From: Nostoc sp. JL33
GTDB taxonomy: Bacteria > Cyanobacteriota > Cyanobacteriia > Cyanobacteriales > Nostocaceae
Assembly (NCBI RefSeq): GCF_017114985.1
Contig: NZ_JABXKP010000104.1
Span: forward strand, 92,379-156,378
Length of the DNA: 64,000 nt
Direction of reading: 5' to 3'
Within the stretch, counting starts at the first letter, position 1; every line of letters begins with the position of its first letter. The translations under genes were made by a program, and so were the position numbers. Below are positions 9,426 to 17,333 of this stretch, piece by piece. The notes beneath the pieces are model-generated. The model was not told the DNA's origin and did no database searches. It saw nothing but the letters and a program-made list of their open reading frames with translations.

Positions 9426-9443
9426 TTTGTAAACTGCCAAGCG

Positions 9444-10325
9444 TTAGCGTAACTCGCCGCAGGCATCGCGGCTAAAACTGCTCCAAGTCAGATTACCTTG
9501 TTGAATGGATGACTGTAAATCTGGGTAACGCGAAAGTAATGCTTGCGCTTGGGGTAAAGGAGACTCAGCACAAGCTAAGGCTGCGGCTTTTTGCTCGTCT
9601 ATATCCCCATTAGCCAGTACTTTTTCCAAATCTGTGATGATTGCGCTATCTGCAAACCGGCCTACAGGTCGCCAAAGTTCTGACGTAACTGAGCGTTTAG
9701 CTGCCCAACGTTCATGGGCATAGTCTGCCAACATCCTCGCCAATTCTGGGTTAGCACGCCGATCGAGTCCCCAAATTAGATGCAACGGACTACCGACAAA
9801 CACAGCCTTCAGCACCATCTGATTCCAAGCAGCATTATCTAAATAATCGGCTGGATAAGGGTTTCGTAGTGCGATCGCTTGAAATACATTACTCATATTG
9901 CTGCGAATTCCCTCAGCAGCGCGGTGGCGATGTAACTCTGGATGTGGTAATAGCGGCAAACTTTGATAAAGGACAACTAACTCCCCCATATCGGCAGTGG
10001 AGAAGAATTTATTGAGAATTTGCACATAGCCCTCAGCATCATCGTGGGGCAAAGCTAAAAGCAAGAGTGCGCGACCAGCTTGATCTACACTCCAATGATC
10101 AGGATACCAGCCGGGAATCACATCCTGTGCTGCTTCCAAGTCCTGGAATGTTAGCTGCAAATCCTGTTTACCTAGATAACGCGGCACAGCACTAAAAGCC
10201 GTAAAAAATACTCTCTCAGCAGTGCCGCTAGCAATCTGTGCTTGCTTCTGTTCCAGCCAAGCAAAAGCTTTCTCTGAAACAGACTTTAACAGCCAGTGAT
10301 GCAGTAACTTGTTTACTTTACTCAT
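9444..10325 (-). CDS. eboA: EboA family protein
   Basis: This roughly 293-residue soluble, mostly helical protein matches the EboA family in composition and position, being the first gene of the minus-strand ebo group. Recognisable segments include P-R-Y-L-G-K near 50, W-Y-P-D-H-W-S-V-D-Q-A-G-R near 75 and H-R-A-A-E-G-I-R-S-N near 137. The start is placed at ATG 10325 (M-S-K-V-N-K-L), because the extension to 10385 is cysteine/lysine-rich and unlike the rest. No enzyme motif was recognised. EboA is a conserved marker of the cluster. Confidence 0.8.
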   Translation of the reverse strand: MSKVNKLLHHWLLKSVSEKAFAWLEQKQAQIASGTAERVFFTAFSAVPRYLGKQDLQLTFQDLEAAQDVIPGWYPDHWSVDQAGRALLLLALPHDDAEGYVQILNKFFSTADMGELVVLYQSLPLLPHPELHRHRAAEGIRSNMSNVFQAIALRNPYPADYLDNAAWNQMVLKAVFVGSPLHLIWGLDRRANPELARMLADYAHERWAAKRSVTSELWRPVGRFADSAIITDLEKVLANGDIDEQKAAALACAESPLPQAQALLSRYPDLQSSIQQGNLTWSSFSRDACGELR

Positions 10326-10933
10326 GATGAATTTCAGACAAGTTGCCCAACTTTTTTTGTGACAACTAAGTATAAAATCTACCACTAAACTTGATACTTT
10401 GTGGTTAAAGAAGCTAAATAATATACCCCTGAGTTGACAACTTCACTGAATCTATAAAAATCTCCCAATTTTAAATAAGATACTGTAAAGATATCATTTT
10501 GATTAGATAAATCCTAAAATTATCTTACGGAAAAAAATTAGAATTTTATGTAATAATGATCTCCATTGCCAACCTCAGATTTAACAATTCAAAATTCACG
10601 CATTCAAAATTCTTGCATTAAAGACATTTTTAGACGGAGATTTAAACCCAGGCTGAAACTGAGGGGAGTTTGCGCTACGTGTAATGGTTGGGGACTTAAA
10701 CCCTTTAATTTACGATAAAGCCTAGTCATCAATAAAAATTGTAATTTAATGTTATTCTCAACTTTATCTACTAGGGTCAAGTACTTTAGTATGATTTATT
10801 TACTATCTAGAATTTGTCTACTAAACCATTTTAATAATGAAGTTTTAAATGGATTTTTCTGGTAAATTTTACTGTTAATTCAAATTGCCGTAATGCGCTT
10901 ATTTAGAGTTACTTAAAAACTAATAATATTCCA
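10326..10933. other. divergent eboA/eboD intergenic region
   Basis: About 600 bp of AT-rich DNA separate eboA (minus) from eboD (plus) and must hold both promoters. No GTA-N8-TAC NtcA box was found. A GC-richer patch around 10635-10710 (GACGGAGATTTAAACCC to GGGGACTTAAACCC) has imperfect self-complementarity and could be a leader or small RNA, but I cannot assign it. Confidence 0.4.
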
Positions 10934-12136
10934 ATGGCTATACAACAAAAAACCGCTCTTAATCTACAACCAATTAACCAATGTGTTCGCGTGGATTTCA
11001 ATTATGATGTTCACTTCACTAGAGGTCTGTTTGAGTTAGATAATCCTTTACTCGCACAAGCGATCGCCGCAGATAGGGAGACAACCCCAAAACAAGTACT
11101 AGCAGTGGTAGATGCAGGATTTTTACAGTATCAGGATGGGTTGCTAAAAAAATTATCAGCCTATGCTCAATGTTATGAAGATGTACTAACACTAACTGGT
11201 GAGCCGATAGTAGTTCCCGGTGGAGAAGCAGTCAAGAACGATTCTAGATTTATAGAGCAAATTCATCAGCAGATTAATGCATCTGGATTGTGTCGTCACT
11301 CCTACATCTTAGCAATTGGAGGCGGAGCCGTCCTAGACATGGCAGGATACGCAGCAACAACGGCTCACCGAGGAATTCGGCTGCTACGAGTACCGACAAC
11401 AGTATTAGGGCAAAACGATTCGGGTGTAGGGGTAAAGAACGGAATCAATGCCTTCGGTAAGAAAAACTTTTTGGGTACATTCATGCCCCCTTATGCTGTC
11501 TTGAATGACTTTGATTTTCTCACTAGCCTTGATGATCGAGATTGGCGATCGGGTATTGCAGAAGCGGTGAAAGTAGCGCTGATTAAAGATGCAGATTTCT
11601 TCAATTTCATTATGACTAATGCCGATAAATTGGCTAATCGAGACATGGACATAATGGAAAGACTGATCTATCGTTGTTCTCAGTTGCACTTAGAGCATAT
11701 TGCTGGTAGTGGCGATCCCTTTGAAATGGGTTCATCACGTCCTTTGGATTTTGGACACTGGGCTGCTCATAAACTAGAGCATTTAACTAATTACAGCCTA
11801 CGTCATGGTGAAGCTGTTGCGATCGGCATCGCTTTGGACACAACCTATTCATATTTAACAGGGCAACTCTTACAATCAGATTGGCAAAGGGTTATAACTA
11901 CACTCAATAAATTAGGCTTTACCTTGTACGTATCGGCACTGACAGAGCAATTAGATCAACTAGACCATCCGCATTGTCTATTTAGGGGGCTTACCGAGTT
12001 CCGTGAACACTTGGGAGGACAATTAACAATTACTCTTCTACAAGGAATCGGAGAGGGAATAGAAGTTAACCAGGTGGATTTGTCTTTGTATAGAGATGCT
12101 ATTTTAATGCTGCAAGATTGGGAACTTTTGCATTAA
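10934..12136 (+). CDS. eboD: EboD, 3-dehydroquinate synthase-like sugar phosphate cyclase
   Basis: The 400-residue protein has the dehydroquinate synthase fold signature. It shows an NAD-binding AIGGGAVLDMAGY near residue 134, R-V-P-T-T-V-L-G-Q-N-D-S-G-V near 155, K-N-F-L-G-T-F near 176, E-A-V-K-V-A-L near 210 and metal ligands H-W-A-A-H and L-R-H-G-E-A-V near 272 and 288. It differs from housekeeping AroB (extra N-terminus, altered motifs), as expected for EboD, whose substrate is unproven. It is transcribed away from eboA, so this locus is two divergent units rather than one operon. Start ATG 10934. Confidence 0.85.
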   Translation: MAIQQKTALNLQPINQCVRVDFNYDVHFTRGLFELDNPLLAQAIAADRETTPKQVLAVVDAGFLQYQDGLLKKLSAYAQCYEDVLTLTGEPIVVPGGEAVKNDSRFIEQIHQQINASGLCRHSYILAIGGGAVLDMAGYAATTAHRGIRLLRVPTTVLGQNDSGVGVKNGINAFGKKNFLGTFMPPYAVLNDFDFLTSLDDRDWRSGIAEAVKVALIKDADFFNFIMTNADKLANRDMDIMERLIYRCSQLHLEHIAGSGDPFEMGSSRPLDFGHWAAHKLEHLTNYSLRHGEAVAIGIALDTTYSYLTGQLLQSDWQRVITTLNKLGFTLYVSALTEQLDQLDHPHCLFRGLTEFREHLGGQLTITLLQGIGEGIEVNQVDLSLYRDAILMLQDWELLH

Positions 12137-12231
12137 TTATCCCTTGGATGCAATCAGCAGCAGCGATGTCTAGCAACATGCCATACACTAAAAGGTGCTT
12201 GTTAATGCACAAATTTACACCTGGATGATTT

Positions 12232-13173
12232 ATGCACCCAGAAACGCAAAACCTTATTAGTCGGCTTAGAAATTATACAGAAAATCGTCAGCCGTTTGTC
12301 TGGAATACAGAGAATAGGGGAGAATTGAATTGCTGGAATTTATTATTGTCAGAAGGCTTTGTTCAAACTACTGATTTCGACCAAGCGTAGGCGTAGCCCG
12401 TCCTAGACATCGCAACATGGAAAGGGATAGCACGTCGGGGGATGCCAACAGACCCAAAAGAGTATCCTGGATACAAGTACGCCTCTTCTCGGCGTGAGCG
12501 CAAAGGTGATTCCTGGAGTCCTTATTTGCAATCAGAGCAAAACCAGTACTACAACGCTCTAGCTTATTTTCTCAAAAGCAGCTTACAAAACCTTAAAGCC
12601 TACAGTCTTTGCAGCATTAATCGGAGCCTTAACGTTTTTGAGGGACAAGAATTTAAGATTTTTATCATCGTTGGTCAAACTTTAGATTTAGAGTGGATCT
12701 GCCTTGCACCGACGGTTCCTGATCAGGTTTGGGATCGATACACGAACTCTTTCCATCCAGAACTTGCTTCATTAACTGCCTGTCAATCGACGAAGCCAGT
12801 TGCACGAGACATACATGAAAAAATCAGTAAGGTGCTAGTAAAGTTAAAGCCGATAGAGTGTTACGGGTATTACGATTACGTCATCTACAACCACCAAATT
12901 TTTTGCACAATGTCTTCTGAGGAAGCGATCGCAATCGAACTTGCCCTAAAAGCAGGAAAGATGTTTGATGACGATCCTTACTATTTCAAGGAGGAGTATG
13001 ATGGAGGTTCATCAGAAAAACCTGTTACCCAATTCATGCGTAACAATTTCCAACAAATTCAACGATATATGTTTTGCTTTTGGGATGTTGGATATGGGTA
13101 CAAGTTTGGTCTTACTGAACATGGAGATTGGGTTGGGTTGAAGTATTCGAGTTACATGGACTACAACCCTTGA
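12232..13173 (+). pseudogene. unrecognised gene interrupted by an in-register repeat carrying two stops
   Basis: An ATG at 12232 opens a frame (M-H-P-E-T-Q-N-L-I-S-R-L) that stops at TAG 12388-12390, then TAG 12394-12396, both inside a small dispersed repeat. The same frame then continues without further stops as I-A-T-W-K-G-I-A-R-R-G and on to 13173. Ignoring the repeat, the product would be about 300 residues, with N-terminal Q-P-F-V-W-N-T-E-N and a charged, aromatic C-terminal half. I do not recognise the family. The downstream part could be translated from ATG 12442 (243 residues), so it may not be fully dead. Confidence 0.6.
12386..12414 (-). repeat. small dispersed repeat inside a gene
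   Basis: The plus strand reads GCGTAGGCGTAGCCCGTC followed by CTAGACATCGC; its reverse complement begins GCGATGTCTA. Related copies occur at 59889-59921 (opposite strand, inner part altered) and 60521-60549. It supplies the two in-frame TAG codons that break the surrounding gene. Confidence 0.75.
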
Positions 13174-13179
13174 TAGCAG

Positions 13180-13312
13180 CCGAATAACCAAATTCACTAT
13201 AGCTTGAGATGAAGTCTGCTAAGTGTCCCATTTCGTGCAGAATGATCGCTAAATTATTTTTATAAAAGTGAGATGTTCTTAAACTACGCCCAATTGCGAT
13301 TCTTTTATGCAA
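13180..13312 (-). pseudogene. remnant with zinc-peptidase HEMGH motif
   Basis: On the minus strand, downstream of higA, the frame reads L-A-I-I-L-H-E-M-G-H-L-A-D-F-I, an HExxH zincin signature of the kind found in ImmA/IrrE-type peptidases that often accompany HTH antitoxins. Only about 40 residues look genuine; beyond 13180 the frame runs antisense into the neighbouring gene. It has no start codon with a good context. I infer a decayed piece of an ImmA-like gene once linked to the HigBA pair. Confidence 0.4.
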
Positions 13313-13340
13313 ATATATCGTTTAATTTTCCAGGCGATCG

Positions 13341-13646
13341 CTACTTCGTGATTCGGAATTGCAAAATACTTTTTAGTTCCTCTTCTTCTTCCTTGAGAAC
13401 GTGGTAAAGTTCCCAATTTTGTTGGAGATTTAACCAAAACTCTGAGCTATTTCCAAAAAATTTTGATAACCTGATTGCCGTACTAGGTGTAATACCTCGC
13501 TTTTGATTTACAAGCTCATTTATTCGCTGATAAGGAACGTGAAGTGCATCTGCAAGTTCTCTTTGAGTTATTCCCATTGGGTCTAGAAAATCTTTAAGTA
13601 ATATTTCACCTGGATGTGATGGGGGTCTATACTTTGGAACTCTCAT
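13341..13646 (-). CDS. higA: HigA-family HTH antitoxin
   Basis: The 101-residue protein has the XRE-type HigA layout: P-P-S-H-P-G-E-I-L near residue 8, then the helix-turn-helix I-T-Q-R-E-L-A-D-A-L-H-V and R-I-N-E-L-V-N-Q-K-R-G-I, then S-E-F-W-L-N-L-Q. In this family the antitoxin binds the toxin and represses the operon. It lies 13 bp downstream of the toxin, the usual inverted HigBA order. Confidence 0.9.
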   Translation of the reverse strand: MRVPKYRPPSHPGEILLKDFLDPMGITQRELADALHVPYQRINELVNQKRGITPSTAIRLSKFFGNSSEFWLNLQQNWELYHVLKEEEEELKSILQFRITK

Positions 13647-13659
13647 TTGTTGTTATCTC

Positions 13660-13953
13660 CTAATGGTAATCGACTATTTCAACTTCTGATGCACCCTGGA
13701 GTGTCCATATAAAGCAAATTCGATATTGGTCATTAATCCGAATACTATGCTGACCTTTACGAGCGCCTTTTAGTACTTCTAACCTCTTACCCGGTGGAAC
13801 TTTAATGTCATCTAGAGATAACGCTGCATTAAGTTGATCTAATTTTCTACGTGCAACTTCCCAACAGTATATAGGACATTGCTTTCGAGCTTCCTTTGAG
13901 TCATTACCATCAAAAATATCTTCGGTTCCTTTATCCTTAAATGATATTATCAT
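13660..13953 (-). CDS. higB: HigB/RelE-family toxin
   Basis: About 97 residues; the start is placed at ATG 13953 (M-I-I-S-F-K-D-K) because this matches the usual HigB N-terminus, rather than 13962. Conserved parts include S-F-K-D-K-G-T-E-D-I-F, L-E-V-L-K-G-A-R-K-G-Q-H-S-I-R-I-N and Q-Y-R-I-C-F-I-W. Family members are ribosome-dependent mRNA interferases. The first codons overlap the end of the operator region described below. Confidence 0.88.
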   Translation of the reverse strand: MIISFKDKGTEDIFDGNDSKEARKQCPIYCWEVARRKLDQLNAALSLDDIKVPPGKRLEVLKGARKGQHSIRINDQYRICFIWTLQGASEVEIVDYH

Positions 13954-13956
13954 AAT

Positions 13957-14016
13957 TAGCATGATGACACGGTTATCATGCTACAAAAAAAAACAAAGTG
14001 ATTTTTTGTAGCATGA
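13957..14016. promoter_or_regulatory. nested inverted repeats between two divergent toxin-antitoxin operons
   Basis: TAGCATGAT (13957-13965) pairs perfectly with ATCATGCTA (13975-13983). The second arm also starts a 15-bp perfect inverted repeat, TCATGCTACAAAAAA (13976-13990) with TTTTTTGTAGCATGA (14002-14016). Three TAGCATGA half-sites therefore lie between higBA (leftward) and the yefM/yoeB-type pair (rightward). I infer an operator for one or both antitoxins; the A/T-tailed hairpin could also act as a two-way terminator. Confidence 0.6.
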
Positions 14017-14037
14017 GTAAAGCAAATTAAAGTTATC

Positions 14038-14298
14038 GTGAGCCAAAAAAGTATGATGTCTTCGCTTCCCGTTAACGAAGCTCAAAATAATTTACAAGAG
14101 ATCATCGACCAAGTTGCAGAGCAGGGTAAACCTGTGATCATTCGAGGCGATCGCGGTAATGCGATTCTGCTTGCGGAAAAAGATTGGTCTGCAATTCAGG
14201 AGACTCTTTACTTATTATCTATCCCTGGAATGCGAGAATCTATCAAAGAAGGACTAGCAACCCCGATCCAAGAATGTGATGGGGAGTTGGATTGGTGA
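14038..14298 (+). CDS. Phd/YefM-family antitoxin
   Basis: The 86-residue protein has the Phd/YefM pattern: S-L-P-V-N-E-A-Q-N-N-L-Q-E-I-I-D-Q-V, then K-P-V-I-I-R-G-D-R-G-N-A-I-L-L and D-W-S-A-I-Q-E-T-L-Y-L-L, ending in a toxin-neutralising segment with S-I-P-G-M-R-E-S-I. The start could be GTG 14038 or ATG 14053/14056; the core domain begins just after the latter. The stop overlaps the toxin start, typical of translational coupling. Confidence 0.88.
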   Translation: MSQKSMMSSLPVNEAQNNLQEIIDQVAEQGKPVIIRGDRGNAILLAEKDWSAIQETLYLLSIPGMRESIKEGLATPIQECDGELDW

Positions 14299-14603
14299 GT
14301 CAGCCAACGTCTGAGGAGCCACTTCCAAACCCCGAAGGTGCGAGTTGGAGGTTGATTTACACAAAACAAGCGCAAAAAGACGCAAAGAAATTAGCTTTTA
14401 GTAACTTAAAGGAAAAGGCCGAGGAATTACTCGCAGTCCTTCAAGACAATCCTTTTCAAAATCCTCCACCTTATGAAAAGCTGGTTGGTGACTTATCAGG
14501 TGCTTATTCTCGTAGGATAAATATACAGCATCGGTTGGTATATGAGGTCATCGAATCCGAGCAAGTAGTCAAGATAATTCGCATGTGGACGCATTACGAG
14601 TAA
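14295..14603 (+). CDS. YoeB/Txe-family toxin
   Basis: About 102 residues, starting at GTG 14295 in a GTGA overlap with the antitoxin stop (TTG 14292 is an alternative). The domain W-R-L-I-Y-T-K-Q-A-Q-K-D-A-K-K-L, P-P-Y-E-K-L-V-G-D-L-S-G-A-Y-S-R-R-I-N-I-Q-H-R-L-V-Y and the C-terminal R-M-W-T-H-Y-E fit YoeB, including the terminal histidine/tyrosine of the RNase site. An N-terminal extension of about 17 residues precedes the domain. It ends one base from the convergent DUF218 gene. Confidence 0.88.
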   Translation: MSQPTSEEPLPNPEGASWRLIYTKQAQKDAKKLAFSNLKEKAEELLAVLQDNPFQNPPPYEKLVGDLSGAYSRRINIQHRLVYEVIESEQVVKIIRMWTHYE

Positions 14604-14604
14604 C

Positions 14605-15300
14605 TTATTTCTCCAACCCCCCTTGGTGTTCACAATGAAAACCTCGATTCTCCCAAGCTTGCATATCTACTTCGGTAAGTCTTGTCACATTTGAGCATTG
14701 CGGTTGAATAATTTGACTTAAAATCGCCCAAAATAAGCTGCGTGTTACATCTAATCCAGTTTTAGTCCAAGATTCACGATTACCAGGAACACCCAACTCC
14801 TGAACAATCTCTGTCTCTACCCAAATACCATGAGCGCCGAAAAGAATCTGTGCCATCCATTTGGCTCTGGGTAAGTGACTTGGCGAGGTAATCAACATGA
14901 CTTTATGCACTCCCCAACGTCGCAGAATCGGGATACCATAATAAAAATTTTCAAAGGTAGAATTGGCGCACTTTTCTAACCAAACGTTTTCTAATGCTAA
15001 TTCCGCCTGAAAAATTAACCGTATACAGGGATCTGGGGAACCATGAGAAATTAAAATTGGGATTTGCGGATATTGTTTTGCTTGTTGGGCAACATAAATT
15101 TCTCGACGAATGCTGCCACCAAGCACAAAGAAGGCATCTACTGGCTGCGAATAAGCAAAAACTAAGGTTATAGTAGTGAAAATCAGCCAAGCACCCAGAA
15201 TAAGGTACAATCCACCAGTTAGTTTTTGTAACAATTGCCACAGATTAGCCAATTTTATTTTAATAAAGATTAATGATTTGATGGTAAATTTGCGTTTCAT
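14605..15300 (-). CDS. YdcF/ElyC-family (DUF218) membrane-anchored protein
   Basis: In this 231-residue protein a single transmembrane segment (about 28-50) is followed by a DUF218 domain: V-D-A-F-F-V-L-G-G-S near 54, I-S-H-G-S-P-D near 84, E-N-F-Y-Y-G-I near 118 and I-T-S-P-S-H-L-P-R-A near 138. Family members include ElyC and SanA, linked to envelope or exopolysaccharide metabolism; the exact reaction is unknown. It is convergent with the toxin gene and has no obvious operon partner. Confidence 0.8.
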   Translation of the reverse strand: MKRKFTIKSLIFIKIKLANLWQLLQKLTGGLYLILGAWLIFTTITLVFAYSQPVDAFFVLGGSIRREIYVAQQAKQYPQIPILISHGSPDPCIRLIFQAELALENVWLEKCANSTFENFYYGIPILRRWGVHKVMLITSPSHLPRAKWMAQILFGAHGIWVETEIVQELGVPGNRESWTKTGLDVTRSLFWAILSQIIQPQCSNVTRLTEVDMQAWENRGFHCEHQGGLEK

Positions 15301-15612
15301 GACTTAGGTAAAAAAACCTGATTTAATAGCTATCTAACAGTGCTGCAATTGAGTGATCAAAGTGCTATCTTATAAAAGTAATCAAGAAGTGCAAACATGA
15401 CGCTGGTCAAAGTGTCACATGTTCAGTATAGCCTTCCGGAGAAGGCTAACAAACTGAGAAATGGTTGTTAATAATCGAGTATTTTCGGCATTATTTAACC
15501 AAAAAAATGATCAAGGGAGCATAGCTGAGTTTGGGGTATAAAAACTTAAAATTTTCTGGAAACCCTGATTGTTAAACTGTCAAGAACACAATTATTCCAA
15601 CTGATATAATAC
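15301..15612. other. intergenic region with a short hairpin
   Basis: The gap between the divergent DUF218 and processing-protease genes holds a perfect inverted repeat TAGCCTTC-CGGA-GAAGGCTA (15429-15448) without a T tract, possibly an operator or REP unit. Nothing else was recognised. Confidence 0.4.
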
Positions 15613-16953
15613 ATGAACCGATCTACAAAAAGTTACTCGCCGCTCCAAGTAGCCTTGATTGGTGGAGCGATCGCCACTACTGCTACTATGTCTGTGTTCG
15701 GCCCGGCTTGGACTCGTGATGTCCGTGCTGCTCTAGCGCTACAAGACAGCCCGAAAGCGATAGTTGACCAAGTTTGGCAAGTGGTGAATCACGAATATGT
15801 TGATGCTAAATTTAATCAACAAGATTGGCAAGCAACCAGACAAAGCCTGTTGAGCAAAGACTATTCTTCTCGTGAAGAAGCTTATACTGCCATCCGCGAA
15901 GCTTTACAAAAGTTGGGAGATCCTTATACTCGGTTCATGGACCCCAAACAGTTTGAAGCCCTGACTAGCCAAACATCTGGGGAAGTCTCTGGTATTGGCA
16001 TTCGGATGGAAGTGAACCAAAAAACTCAGAGGCTGACTGTTGTTGAAGCCATAGAAAATTCTCCCGCACTGAAAGCTGGGATCAAAGCAGGCGATGAAAT
16101 TTTGGCAATTGACGGCAAACCCACTCTCAAAATGAAAGTGGATGACGCTTCCAAGCTAATTCGTGGCAAAGCGGGTACTCCCATCAAGCTACGACTGGGA
16201 CGAACAGGACAAAATGCTTTTGATCTGAAGCTGACCAGAGCAAGCATCGAAGTGCCTACAGTCCGTTATACCCTAAGACAAGAAGGGAATCGCCGCGTTG
16301 GCTATATCCGTTTACGGGAATTTAGCGCTCACGCCGCAGACCAAATGCAACGAGCCATCCGCGATTTGAACAGTAAGAAAGTTGATTCTTATGTCTTGGA
16401 TTTGCGGGGAAATCCTGGCGGGTTGTTACAGGCAAGCATTGAAATTGCCCGGATGTGGTATAATGACGGCGGAATTGTTAAGACAGTAGACCGTGTGGGC
16501 GGCAGTGAAGTCACTAAAGCCAATCGCACTGCTCTGACAAATCGTCCTTTGGCAGTCTTAGTAGATGGTAATTCAGCTAGTGCTAGCGAAATCCTCACAG
16601 GGGCACTTAAGGATAATAAGCGGGCGGTAGTCGTTGGTGGTCAAACCTTTGGTAAGGCATTAGTACAGTCAGTTCATGAACTGGGAGATGGTTCCGGCTT
16701 GGCTGTCACCATTGCCCATTACTACACCCCTGCGGGAACGGATATTAACCATAAAGGGATCACGCCAGATATCAAGTTAGACTTGACAGAGACACAAGAG
16801 CGTCAGTTGGCTTCTAATCCAGATTTAATCGGAACCAAGAGTGATCCACAATATGCCCGTGCGATCGCAATTCTATCAAATAACAACTTTGCCCAACCGC
16901 CGGCAAATCAACCCACTCGACCTATGAGCCGCGCTGTTAACCTAAAATTTTAG
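15613..16953 (+). CDS. C-terminal processing peptidase (S41 family, PDZ domain)
   Basis: The 446-residue protein opens with a hydrophobic signal/anchor segment (about residues 11-32). An N-terminal helical part (D-Q-V-W-Q-V-V-N-H-E-Y-V-D), a PDZ domain (about 120-200, G-I-G-I-R-M and A-G-D-E-I-L-A-I-D-G) and the S41 catalytic domain follow. The catalytic serine is Ser323 in S-A-S-A-S-E and the lysine is Lys348 in F-G-K-A-L, spaced 25 residues as in the D1 processing protease. Cyanobacteria carry several paralogues (CtpA, CtpB, CtpC) and I cannot assign which this is. It probably works in the periplasm or thylakoid lumen, where CtpA matures PsbA. Confidence 0.88.
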   Translation: MNRSTKSYSPLQVALIGGAIATTATMSVFGPAWTRDVRAALALQDSPKAIVDQVWQVVNHEYVDAKFNQQDWQATRQSLLSKDYSSREEAYTAIREALQKLGDPYTRFMDPKQFEALTSQTSGEVSGIGIRMEVNQKTQRLTVVEAIENSPALKAGIKAGDEILAIDGKPTLKMKVDDASKLIRGKAGTPIKLRLGRTGQNAFDLKLTRASIEVPTVRYTLRQEGNRRVGYIRLREFSAHAADQMQRAIRDLNSKKVDSYVLDLRGNPGGLLQASIEIARMWYNDGGIVKTVDRVGGSEVTKANRTALTNRPLAVLVDGNSASASEILTGALKDNKRAVVVGGQTFGKALVQSVHELGDGSGLAVTIAHYYTPAGTDINHKGITPDIKLDLTETQERQLASNPDLIGTKSDPQYARAIAILSNNNFAQPPANQPTRPMSRAVNLKF

Positions 16954-16999
16954 GTGAGTGATTTGTTGCCAGGTGTTTATATATAGCAATTTGCAGTTG

Positions 17000-17110
17000 A
17001 GTGCAATATAGACCTAACCCCCAACCCCTTCCCGAAAAGGGAAGGGGAGTAAGATTCAAAGCCTCTCTCCTTTTAAAACAGAGGTGAGAGTGTATTGCAT
17101 ATAAACGAGA
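17000..17110. repeat. dispersed G/C-tract repeat
   Basis: CCCTTCCCGAAAAGGGAAGGGG (around 17024-17046) is a snap-back unit followed by another weak inverted repeat with CTCTC/GAGAG. It belongs to the repeat type seen at 400-640. The rest of the 16954-17333 gap is described in the next two entries. Confidence 0.5.
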
Positions 17111-17187
17111 AACGCTATAGTAGTATTCCCAAATCCAGATTTATGGAGTTATAAAAACTGCTTGATAAGCTAAACCACATCTAGTTT

Positions 17188-17273
17188 GCATAATCTGAAA
17201 TTGTACATTTCTTCTGGGGTGGGCGACACGAGCGCCCAAGATATGCTTTCTTAAATGTGGAACAGCTTATTAC
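17188..17273 (+). repeat. about 85-bp dispersed repeat, copy 1
   Basis: The segment from GCATAATCTGAAATTG to ATGTGGAACAGCTTA matches, in reverse orientation and with only a few differences, 55691-55777. Its middle has a hairpin-prone GGGTGGGCGACACGAGCGCCC. There is no coding potential, and both copies lie in intergenic DNA. Confidence 0.75.
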
Positions 17274-17281
17274 CGTTCCAG

Positions 17282-17325
17282 GATTTTGGTTTGGGAATAC
17301 TAGCTAGTAATCCCAAACCAAAATC
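17282..17325. promoter_or_regulatory. 44-bp near-perfect palindrome just before the glycosyltransferase start
   Basis: GATTTTGGTTTGGGA (17282-17296) pairs with TCCCAAACCAAAATC (17311-17325). The centre TACTAGCTAGTA is itself palindromic, leaving one mismatched pair. It ends 8 bp before the ATG at 17334 and would enclose the ribosome-binding region in a hairpin. Part of one arm recurs at about 17128-17145. It may be a protein-binding site, a terminator for upstream transcription or a translational control hairpin. Confidence 0.55.
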
Positions 17326-17333
17326 TCAGATTT

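Noticed and set aside
9194..9475. Several frames rich in G-I-G-H-W-A-L
   Set aside because: They are translations of heptamer repeats, in several frames and on both strands.
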